The position numbers and the translations under genes are program-made. A stretch of 41,397 nt of DNA from a virus, in IMG/VR virus record IMGVR_UViG_3300020122_000264, positions 1 to 41,397 of that record. One strand, 5' to 3'. Positions 1 through 5,615 of this stretch are shown here, one piece after another. How positions within the stretch are numbered: position 1 is the stretch's first letter; each line of letters opens with the position of its first letter. The notes beneath the pieces are model-generated. The model was not told the origin of the DNA. It worked only from the letters and a program-made list of their open reading frames with translations, and did not search any database.

Positions 1-127
1 AGAATGAGCGCGCCAGAAGATCGTGTGAGCTGCAAGTACGGAGCCCCGATGGGGCGCGGTGCAGAAGCACCGTTAGTTGGCAAGGTGCGCATGCGCCGCG
101 TGCGCCTCGACTCCGGAGGCTATGACC
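1..127. repeat. Terminal direct repeat, left copy
   Basis: These 127 bases are identical to the last 127 bases of the window (41271-41397). They carry the start of the first gene, so the right-hand copy is a truncated second copy of that gene. The exact length of 127 suggests a de Bruijn-graph overlap from a circular contig. The molecule is therefore best read as a 41,270-bp circle (circular, or circularly permuted in the virion). Confidence 0.95.
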
Positions 128-282
128 CGGGTGGCGCCTACTTTGGGATCGGCGCCCCGCTGTACTACTGCGCGGGTACCGCATCAGGCTATGTGTATGT
201 GCGCGGCGCGTCGCGCTACTACGCCAAAGCGATTCTGGTGGAATTAGGTTACGCTGACGAAACAACGAGGTTTTTCCGATGA
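4..282 (+). CDS. Conserved small phage protein of unknown function
   Basis: This is a 92-residue soluble protein rich in Gly and Tyr, with a central SGGYDPGGAYFG stretch and a C-terminal ASRYYAKAILVELGY helix-like part. I recognise the Gly-Tyr-Asp-Pro-Gly-Gly pattern as recurring in small hypothetical phage proteins, but no function is known to me. The start is chosen because ATG overlaps the stop of the preceding gene as ATGA across the circle junction (41274-41277), with GGAGGG a few bases upstream at 41265-41270. It heads a string of tiny translationally coupled genes. Confidence 0.8.
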   Translation: MSAPEDRVSCKYGAPMGRGAEAPLVGKVRMRRVRLDSGGYDPGGAYFGIGAPLYYCAGTASGYVYVRGASRYYAKAILVELGYADETTRFFR

Positions 283-353
283 CTGCTCTCTTTGCCCTCG
301 GGCTCCTGATCTGGACGTGCGTGGCCGCTCGGCTGATGGCAGGTGTGCGGTGA
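279..353 (+). CDS. Putative 24-residue membrane peptide
   Basis: A very short reading frame starts in the ATGA overlap with the stop of the preceding gene and ends two bases before the next ATG. The peptide (MTALFALGLLIWTCVAARLM and four more residues) is almost entirely hydrophobic up to Arg18, so it looks like a single membrane helix with a basic C-terminus. The perfect fit between two genes that otherwise leave a gap supports it. Its small size means codon statistics cannot confirm it. Confidence 0.45.
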   Translation: MTALFALGLLIWTCVAARLMAGVR

Positions 354-355
354 CA

Positions 356-565
356 ATGAGCGCCGTAACACACGCTGTCGTGACGGATATCACTCCGAAT
401 CGGTGCACCGTGCAGTTCGTTGGCTCGCTGGACGAGTGCTACGAATACATGGGTGACGACTCGGACGGCAACGGCATGCAGGCGATTCTCGAGTGCATGC
501 CAGGTGAGGTGCCGGAAGAAGGCATGCGCGCTTACCGACTGGACGGAAAGGTGTGGGGTAAATGA
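356..565 (+). CDS. Small acidic protein of unknown function
   Basis: This 69-residue protein has a VTDITPNRCTVQFVG strand-like start and a strongly acidic middle (DECYEYMGDDSDGN). The ATG at 356 is preferred over an upstream in-frame ATG at 317, because 356 follows the stop of the 24-residue ORF by two bases and avoids overlapping it. The stop overlaps the next ORF as ATGA. I do not recognise the family; the acidic, compact character is common among early phage proteins that bind host factors, but that is only a guess. Confidence 0.65.
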   Translation: MSAVTHAVVTDITPNRCTVQFVGSLDECYEYMGDDSDGNGMQAILECMPGEVPEEGMRAYRLDGKVWGK

Positions 566-636
566 CCTGGGCACTCGTAGCGCTCGACGCAGCCTGGCGC
601 ACATGGGTGCGGCGCAAGCTCGGAGGCGCACCTTGA
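562..636 (+). CDS. Putative 24-residue peptide
   Basis: A short reading frame begins at the ATGA overlap with the upstream stop and ends at TGA overlapping a TTG start of the next gene. It encodes a Trp- and Arg-containing peptide beginning MTWALVALDAAWRTWVRRKL, amphipathic and basic. It may be a real micro-gene or a leader that carries ribosomes to the next start. The support is positional only. Confidence 0.35.
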   Translation: MTWALVALDAAWRTWVRRKLGGAP

Positions 637-797
637 ACCCTGCAATTCTGTTCGCAGCGGCGCAACGGGAGCTGGACGCAGCGCGTGACGCTTGCCCGCA
701 TTGGGATTACGAGGGCGATGGCGAAGGCGCGGCGTGTTGCGATCGCGTAGAGGCAGCGCTGCAGGAGTACCGTCGGCGCCGGCCGAAACCGCGATGA
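633..797 (+). CDS. Small helical protein, TTG start
   Basis: This 54-residue protein has two Cys-containing segments (DACPHWDYEGDGEG and ACCDRVEAALQEY) and a basic C-terminus. The TTG at 633 is selected because GGAGG lies six bases upstream (621-626) and the codon overlaps the stop of the preceding mini-ORF. A possible ATG at 603 would lie inside that mini-ORF. The stop overlaps the next gene as ATGA. No family is recognised. Confidence 0.5.
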   Translation: MNPAILFAAAQRELDAARDACPHWDYEGDGEGAACCDRVEAALQEYRRRRPKPR

Positions 798-988
798 TCG
801 TCGTCACACAACGTCGCATCCTGAAGAGCGCCGCGCGCGGCACAGCCCCTGCGCGGCGCTTGCTTGCGTGGCTCCTCGACCGGGAGCTACCCATGAATCA
901 ATCCGAACGGACGGGAGTGCTGGAATGGCTACTAGACGCGATCGCACGTGCGGAGCGGGGAGAGGTCCCGACATCCTCCGACTACTGA
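794..988 (+). CDS. Small hypothetical protein
   Basis: A 64-residue mostly helical protein starts at the ATGA overlap with the previous gene. The first half is basic (VVTQRRILKSAARGTAPARR) and the second half is amphipathic and acidic (VLEWLLDAIARAERGEVPTS). There is no recognised domain. It continues the chain of coupled micro-genes. A downstream reading frame overlaps its last 64 bases in another frame. Confidence 0.5.
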   Translation: MIVVTQRRILKSAARGTAPARRLLAWLLDRELPMNQSERTGVLEWLLDAIARAERGEVPTSSDY

Positions 989-1140
989 GGCGCGCGCTTG
1001 AGTACGACGCACACAGCCGGCGGCTGTGGCGCGTTGCTGTGGGCAGCGGCCATGGGGTTGAATGGGTCGACCGACACCTCGCGCGAATTTTCCCGGATGC
1101 AAGCGCAAAAAGCTCCGGGCCGAAACGACGCTACTTTTGA
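925..1140 (+). CDS. Possible small basic protein
   Basis: This 71-residue frame contains LEYDAHSRRLWRVAVGSGHG and a basic tail, which read like a plausible protein. The start at 925 lies inside the previous gene and is uncertain, since no in-frame start exists after 988. It ends just before the promoter and operator region of the next gene. Its last codons coincide with a 16-base sequence that recurs at 2333-2348. Confidence 0.35.
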   Translation: MATRRDRTCGAGRGPDILRLLRRALEYDAHSRRLWRVAVGSGHGVEWVDRHLARIFPDASAKSSGPKRRYF

Positions 1141-1182
1141 AATCCCCCTACATGTACCCCCGGGGTGCGTGTGGCGTCATTG

Positions 1183-1211
1183 TTGACAACGTAGATGCAT
1201 GCATCTACAGC
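1183..1211 (+). promoter_or_regulatory. Probable promoter with 18-bp palindromic operator
   Basis: TTGACA at 1183-1188 is followed 17 bases later by TACAGC at 1206-1211, a weak -10 match. The spacer contains the perfect palindrome GTAGATGCATGCATCTAC (1191-1208). It lies 14 bases upstream of the ATG of a small HTH protein, the usual arrangement for autoregulation. The palindrome is direct; the operator role is inferred. Confidence 0.5.
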
Positions 1212-1222
1212 TAGCGTCCCCC

Positions 1223-1411
1223 ATGCTCAAGAATCGGCAGATCGCAGCGCTCACGGGTTGGACGGGGATAGACCCCCGAACGATCACTCGATGGTACGCG
1301 GGTTTCGCGGTGCGAGCTGAGACCGCGCGCTTGCTCGCGGATGCTGTGCGCGAGCACGACTACCCTCGCCCGCTGCATATGCCCTCAAAGAGCACGCGGA
1401 AGCGCACATGA
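1223..1411 (+). CDS. Small helix-turn-helix DNA-binding protein
   Basis: This 62-residue protein has a helix-turn-helix at about residues 3-25 (NRQIAALTGWTGIDPRTITR, with the turn at Gly-Trp-Thr-Gly). A second helix follows (AETARLLADAVREH) and then a basic tail. The architecture resembles minimal Cro/excisionase-like regulators. ATG 1223 is preferred over ATG 1199, because 1199 lies inside the 18-bp palindrome and would add residues without homology character. The stop overlaps the primase-helicase start (ATGA), so it may regulate its own transcript and the replication genes behind it. Whether it acts as repressor or activator is not visible. Confidence 0.65.
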   Translation: MLKNRQIAALTGWTGIDPRTITRWYAGFAVRAETARLLADAVREHDYPRPLHMPSKSTRKRT

Positions 1412-3468
1412 GCGCTGAAGCAGAGCGCTACATTGCAGAGGGCTGGCGAATCGTCCCGGTACCGCGCGGCGAGAAAGCGCCGAAAGAGGTAGGCTGGCCC
1501 GATACGGTCTGGACGGCCGAGCACGTCAACGGCGGAAACATTGGCGTCATCCTCGGCCCCGTCTCGAAGGGGCTCTGTGACATTGACTTGGACGCGCATT
1601 GGGCACTCGCGCTCGCGCCTCACTTCTTGCCCCCGACCGCGACCTTCGGACGTGCGAGCAAGCCCCGCTCGCATTGGCTGTACTACTGCGAAGGGCTCCG
1701 ATCGCAGCGCTTCACCTTCGAGCGCGAGGGTAAAGTCGAGCTCGTAGAAGTGCGGGGGCAGAACGCGAGCAACGACCGTTGCGGTCATCAATCCGTGTTT
1801 CCGGGCTCGACGCATAAGTCGGGCGAAGCGATTGAATGGGACCCTGAAGGTGCGGACGAGATTGCGCGCGTTGAGCGCGGCGCGCTGCTCTGGGCCGTCA
1901 CTCGGTTGAGCGTTGCGTGCGTGATTGCCGAGGGCTGGGAACCCGGGACGCAGCGCAACAATAAAGCGCGCGCGTGGTCTGCGGGGCTGCTCGCGCTCGG
2001 TTGGACGGCTGACGAAGTGCGCGAGCTCTTTGAGGCGGTTTACGTTGTCGCGGGCGTCGAAGAGGCGCAACGCGACAACGATCTCGGAGGCGTGCAGCGC
2101 ACCATCGAAGCGTTCGAACGCGGTGACAAGCTGCAAGGCTTTGGCACGCTCGTCGCTGACGGGCTGGTGCCTGAGAAGACAGTCCGGCGGGTCGAAGTGT
2201 TGGCGCGCACGCCTGCGAAGCTCGCGGCCGATGCGATGTTGGCGCGCAGCCGCGTGGGTGCAGACCTGCGCGAGCGCATCATCCGCGAAGCGCAAAACCT
2301 GGACGGGCTCGGAAAGCTCCAGGATCAAGCCGCGCTACTTTTGAAATCTCCCGCGGAAGACCCCGGGGGTCAAGAAACAGAGAATTTCTTCGGGAAGGAT
2401 TTGAGCATGACGGAGCGCAGCGCGCCCATCGAGTACGTGTGCGCCGAACTCGGGCTGGCGCCGGGCAAGATCAGTATCGTTGCCGGCTACTCCGGGACCA
2501 GCAAAGGCCCGTTTCTGAATCAGCTCGCGCTGTGCATCGCATCGGGCAAACATTTCCTCGGCTTCTCCGTGGCGCAGCGCAAGGTCGCGTTCTTCGATTT
2601 CGAGACGGGTGAACAGCTCATCCGAAACCGGATGTGGCGCATGGCCAACGCGCTCGGCATCGACCGCGCGGCGCTCGGCGAACAGCTTACGGTCTTCAGC
2701 TCAGCGCGGCGCATTGATGACGAATGGCTCACGAAGTTCGACGAGAGTGTTGAGCCCGGGATGGTTTGTTTCATCGACTCGTACACATCAGCCGTGACGG
2801 GTGAGATGAATTCGAGCGAGTACGCCTATGTTGCATGGCAGCTCGGCAAGATTTCGGAGCGGCGCAACGTGACCATCATCGTCGCGATGCACTCCCGGAA
2901 ATCGCAGCAAGGCCGCTCGAGTGCGTCGCTGCTCGAGGCCATCTCCGGCCACGCTTCGCTGTCAGCAGCAGCGCAGACCGCTATCCTCATCTCGCGGCCG
3001 AAGGAAACGAACGCTCATTTGATCGCGGTGAAGTGCGCGCGCGCTGTAGAAGATCCCTTTGCAGGTTTCGAGATTGCGTGGGCTGATGTGGCGGAGCCCG
3101 GGCAGCCGTTGATGACGCCAGGCGAAAAAGCGATGCACGGCAAATGGGGTCTACTTGCCAAGCGTGTCGAGTATGAGCGGTTTGACGAGAAAGCCGAAGC
3201 GCAGACGTTTGAGTCGCAGGTCACGGATGCCGAGCGTGCGCTGCTCTCACGCATGAGCCGTGAGTTTTCAGCGATGCAGGCTGGTGTGACTGAGCTCGTG
3301 CGCGAAGGCTCGAGCGCAACACGCCCAGCTCGCGCGAAAGCTATCCGGAACCTCGTGCAGCGCGGGATCTTGCTCGCGAATTTCCATTGGTCTTCGAACC
3401 AGCGCAGCGTTCGTCAATTAGTTTGGCTACCGGGCGAAAAAGCTGAAATAGGTATTGCGCAAGATTGA
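1408..3468 (+). CDS. Primase-polymerase / RepA-like helicase fusion
   Basis: This 686-residue replication protein has two modules. Residues about 5-170 match the bifunctional primase-polymerase (prim-pol) fold: LCDIDLD with acidic residues D58, D60 and D62, the basic/histidine motif RSHWLYY at 87-93, and a later VFPGSTH segment. Residues about 330-560 form a RecA-like ATPase of the RepA/AAA_25 helicase type. It has P-loop GYSGTSKGPF (361-370) and Walker B MVCFIDSY (453-460, D458). The P-loop is unusual in having Gly rather than Ser/Thr directly after the Lys. Such fusions synthesise primers and unwind DNA at phage and plasmid origins. It starts at an ATGA overlap with the HTH gene. Assignment is firm at the domain level and enzymatic details are inferred. 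Confidence 0.88.
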   Translation: MSAEAERYIAEGWRIVPVPRGEKAPKEVGWPDTVWTAEHVNGGNIGVILGPVSKGLCDIDLDAHWALALAPHFLPPTATFGRASKPRSHWLYYCEGLRSQRFTFEREGKVELVEVRGQNASNDRCGHQSVFPGSTHKSGEAIEWDPEGADEIARVERGALLWAVTRLSVACVIAEGWEPGTQRNNKARAWSAGLLALGWTADEVRELFEAVYVVAGVEEAQRDNDLGGVQRTIEAFERGDKLQGFGTLVADGLVPEKTVRRVEVLARTPAKLAADAMLARSRVGADLRERIIREAQNLDGLGKLQDQAALLLKSPAEDPGGQETENFFGKDLSMTERSAPIEYVCAELGLAPGKISIVAGYSGTSKGPFLNQLALCIASGKHFLGFSVAQRKVAFFDFETGEQLIRNRMWRMANALGIDRAALGEQLTVFSSARRIDDEWLTKFDESVEPGMVCFIDSYTSAVTGEMNSSEYAYVAWQLGKISERRNVTIIVAMHSRKSQQGRSSASLLEAISGHASLSAAAQTAILISRPKETNAHLIAVKCARAVEDPFAGFEIAWADVAEPGQPLMTPGEKAMHGKWGLLAKRVEYERFDEKAEAQTFESQVTDAERALLSRMSREFSAMQAGVTELVREGSSATRPARAKAIRNLVQRGILLANFHWSSNQRSVRQLVWLPGEKAEIGIAQD

Positions 3469-3508
3469 ATCCTGTATTACATCAACATCTCGAAAGGCGG
3501 AACACAAC

Positions 3509-3775
3509 ATGGCTATCAAGAAAATCTGCGAATCTGACGACAACCAGGGCTCTCTCGAATCGCTGCTCGGCGAGCAAGTGATCCTCTTCTGCATGAACTA
3601 TCACTACTTCGGCAAGCTCATCGCCGTGTCGCCGACGTACGTGGTGCTCGAGTCGGGCGGCATCGTGTACGAGACGGGCGAGTTCAACGCGAAAGCGTGG
3701 AAAGACGCGCAGCAGATCGGGCAGCTCCTCTCGGTCGTTGTCGACAAGATCGAATCGTACTGCAAGGGCAAGTAA
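3509..3775 (+). CDS. Small conserved phage protein, possible Sm-like barrel
   Basis: This 88-residue protein has a compact strand-rich pattern: LLGEQVILFCMNYHYFGKLI, then TYVVLESGGIVYETGEF, then a C-terminal helix ending in a CKGK tail. The order (helix, strand with GKL, strand with a hydrophobic run) recalls Sm-like barrels, and I recognise similar hypothetical proteins in phages. The start is chosen for the purine-rich site before ATG 3509 and because upstream in-frame residues show no protein-like pattern. It sits between the primase-helicase and the Cas4-like nuclease. An RNA- or DNA-binding role is inference only. Confidence 0.65.
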   Translation: MAIKKICESDDNQGSLESLLGEQVILFCMNYHYFGKLIAVSPTYVVLESGGIVYETGEFNAKAWKDAQQIGQLLSVVVDKIESYCKGK

Positions 3776-3822
3776 CCCCGCTTTTGTTCAAAGCTCCGGT
3801 TCCCGTAAGAAAGGCTCTAAGA

Positions 3823-3893
3823 ATGATCCCTCGATCACAACGACAACGATCTCGCTGGAGCGGGAGCCGGAGCCGGAGCCGGAGCGGGAGCTT
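3823..3893 (+). repeat. Leader-hexamer element, copy A (6 units)
   Basis: A 33-nt leader begins with the TGA at 3824 and carries TGATCCCTCGATCAC then CGACAACGATCTCGC. Six GGAGCN units follow (3857-3892; sixth bases G,C,C,C,G,T), then one T before the ATG of the nuclease gene at 3894. The element is flanked by ATGA at both ends (3823-3826 and 3894-3897). Three longer copies lie at 9032, 12723 and 37461 with the same leader-to-array distance. Unlike the others, it starts 47 bases after the upstream stop. Confidence 0.9.
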
Positions 3894-3897
3894 ATGA
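3823..3897 (+). CDS. Ser-Arg repeat mini-ORF of copy A
   Basis: The element can be read as a 24-residue basic peptide, MIPRSQRQRSRW followed by Ser-Gly/Arg dipeptides and a terminal Leu. Its TGA stop overlaps the nuclease start as ATGA, so the frame would deliver ribosomes to that start. The same reading exists in the other three copies, with closely related N-termini. Translation is unproven, and it may simply be a coupling leader. Confidence 0.35.
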   Translation: MIPRSQRQRSRWSGSRSRSRSGSL

Positions 3898-5096
3898 CTC
3901 CGCAGTACACCGCGCGCGAGGGGTACGAGCCTCGCGCGCAGGTCTCGCCGTCAAGCATCAAACTCGCGCGCATGTGTGAGCGGGCCTGGGGCTATCGCTA
4001 CATTCTCGGACTCAAAGAGCCCGAGGCTGCATGGTCTGAGTTTTTGCCGGGAGCGCCGCGCGCGAAGCGTCCGACTGATCGTGAAGAGTTGAAGGCGTGG
4101 AACCGGCTATGGCGCCCAGCGCTCGGCAAGGCTGTACACTCGTGTCTCGAGGATTGGTACGCGGAGCGGCCTGTCGATTGGCATAGCGAACCCGGGAAGA
4201 TTCTGCTGCCTGCGCTGATGTACTTCCCACACCCGAAGCAGCTCGATTCATGGGTGACGGAAGAAAAACTTCCGGAGTGGTTCGTGAGCTCGTACACAGA
4301 GGGCAGGCACAACTACGAATTCAACGCCTACATCGACTTGAACGGATTGCAGTTCGGAGAGCATTCGAAGTTGCACTGCAACGATGCAAAGAGCACGTCG
4401 AGCTTCGACTGGGCGGCGAAGCCCGCGGAGCTACTCGAGGACACGCAAGGCATCATCTACCCGCTGTATGTGATGCAGAAGTACCGCGCTGAAGTCATCG
4501 AGCCGCGTTGGGTGTACATGCTGACGGAGGGCCAGCCGGCCGCGCGCGCTGTCGACTTTCGGGTGACGTACGACGGTGCCCGAAAGCGCGCGCTCAAAAT
4601 ATTCGACGAAGGCGCAGCGCTCATCGCGAAAATAAACGATCGCGCAGACCCGAATAGCTTGACTGCGAATCCCGCGGCGTGTGATATGTATCACCGCAAG
4701 TGTATCTATCACCACTCTGTTGGCGGGCCGTGTCAGGCCGAATCGTCACCAGGTAAAATGGCGCGCGCTTTTTTGGCACGTGGCCCGAAACAGGAAAGAA
4801 CAATCATGGCATTCAAACGAGTACTCGAAACTGCACAAGCAGGCAGCAACGAAAGCGCCGCGGGCGCGGAGCAAAACGAAAGCGCGACAGAGCCTGGTGA
4901 AGGCGCAGTCGAGCAGACTGAAGAGCAAAAGGCTGCTGCGAGCAAGCGCACCTACAACAAGAAGCCGAAGGCGCCCGTGGCGGGGGCAGGCGGCATCACC
5001 GTCACTTTCCACGACGGCTTTGCGCTCGAGCTGCCGGAGGCTTCGCCCATCGCAGCGAAGCTCACCGCGATCCACACTGCGATGTTTGGAGAATGA
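3894..5096 (+). CDS. Cas4/RecB-like PD-(D/E)XK nuclease
   Basis: This 400-residue protein carries the motifs of RecB-family nucleases: LGKAVHSCLEDW with H82, FNAYIDL with D148, DAKST with D164 and K166, and the QxxxY-type motif DTQGIIYPLYV around Q185. Cys28 (ARMCERAW) and a C-terminal trio Cys263, Cys270 and Cys280 match the four-cysteine iron-sulfur cluster of Cas4 and AddB proteins. It probably resects DNA ends during phage recombination. After residue 300 it has a disordered Glu/Ala/Lys tail and a short C-terminal domain; an internal ATG at 4806 with an AGGAAAG site could make that part separately. ATG 3894 is chosen over extension through the upstream hexamer array, because similarity begins at about residue 15. 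It overlaps the next gene as ATGA. Confidence 0.8.
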   Translation: MTPQYTAREGYEPRAQVSPSSIKLARMCERAWGYRYILGLKEPEAAWSEFLPGAPRAKRPTDREELKAWNRLWRPALGKAVHSCLEDWYAERPVDWHSEPGKILLPALMYFPHPKQLDSWVTEEKLPEWFVSSYTEGRHNYEFNAYIDLNGLQFGEHSKLHCNDAKSTSSFDWAAKPAELLEDTQGIIYPLYVMQKYRAEVIEPRWVYMLTEGQPAARAVDFRVTYDGARKRALKIFDEGAALIAKINDRADPNSLTANPAACDMYHRKCIYHHSVGGPCQAESSPGKMARAFLARGPKQERTIMAFKRVLETAQAGSNESAAGAEQNESATEPGEGAVEQTEEQKAAASKRTYNKKPKAPVAGAGGITVTFHDGFALELPEASPIAAKLTAIHTAMFGE

Positions 5097-5293
5097 GTAT
5101 GGCTCTCGACGCAGGGCAGCGCGCCGCGCTGCTGAAACTCAAAGCCGCGTGCAAAGCAGAGGGGCTCTCATCCTTCTGCGAGCGCACGGGGCTACACCGT
5201 TCGACCGTACAGGCTGTGCTTTCGGACACAGCGCGCGAGTCGAGTATCCTCATGGCTCTTGATCGCTTCGCGAAAGCCAAGCCGGCGGTCTGA
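5093..5293 (+). CDS. Small HTH protein
   Basis: This 66-residue helical protein has an HTH-like core at about residues 25-45 (SFCERTGLHRSTVQAVLSDT), which resembles the recognition region of Cro/C1-type regulators. It starts at the ATGA overlap with the nuclease; an ATG two codons later is an alternative. It could regulate transcription or act as a small DNA-binding accessory in recombination. The binding site is not identified. Confidence 0.6.
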   Translation: MSMALDAGQRAALLKLKAACKAEGLSSFCERTGLHRSTVQAVLSDTARESSILMALDRFAKAKPAV

Positions 5294-5294
5294 T

Positions 5295-5615
5295 ATGAAA
5301 CAGAAAATCGAACAACATCACGAAAATGACGCAGCCGGTAACCCGGCGGGCGGCACTACCCTTGGCACCGGTATCGTCATCAAATGGCAGGAAGGCCCGC
5401 TAGGCCGTGGCGCCGAGCGCAAAGCACCGAACGGCGCTTTTGTCGAAGGCGTCATCCAGGCGGCTATTGGGCGCATCGAGTACTACCAGGCGAGCCAGTT
5501 CAAGAGCCGCGAGAACGCAATTGCGTTAACGCATCTCGAAACGGCGCTGCTCTGGCTCGGCAAGCGCACGGCTGATCGTGAAGAGCGCGAAGTAGAAGGC
5601 ACTCACAAGGTCTGA
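5295..5615 (+). CDS. Probable Acb2/Tad1 hairpin-domain protein (anti-CBASS/anti-Thoeris type)
   Basis: This 106-residue protein has a variable N-terminus, a FVEGVIQAAIGRIEYYQASQ helix and a C-terminal helix SRENAIALTHLETALLWLGK. It ends with DREEREVEGTHKV. The SRExxxALTxLExAxxW signature matches what I know of the Acb2/Tad1 hairpin domain, common in small phage proteins. Characterised relatives sequester cyclic nucleotides or ADP-ribose-derived signals and so block CBASS or Thoeris immunity. This is family recognition by eye, so the ligand is unknown and the protein may have lost that activity. ATG 5295 is the only start after the upstream stop, and its TGA overlaps the helicase start as TGATG. 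Confidence 0.5.
   Translation: MKQKIEQHHENDAAGNPAGGTTLGTGIVIKWQEGPLGRGAERKAPNGAFVEGVIQAAIGRIEYYQASQFKSRENAIALTHLETALLWLGKRTADREEREVEGTHKV

Noticed and set aside
2073-2086. CGACAACGATCTCG, identical to 14 bases of leader A, inside the primase-helicase gene
   Set aside because: No array, stop or start follows and it fits an ordinary coding context (Arg-Asp-Asn-Asp-Leu), so a chance match or minor homology is more likely than a fifth element.
1360-2328. A 322-residue open frame on the - strand opposite the primase-helicase gene
   Set aside because: It lies fully antisense to a gene with clear catalytic motifs and has a composition typical of shadow frames in GC-rich DNA.
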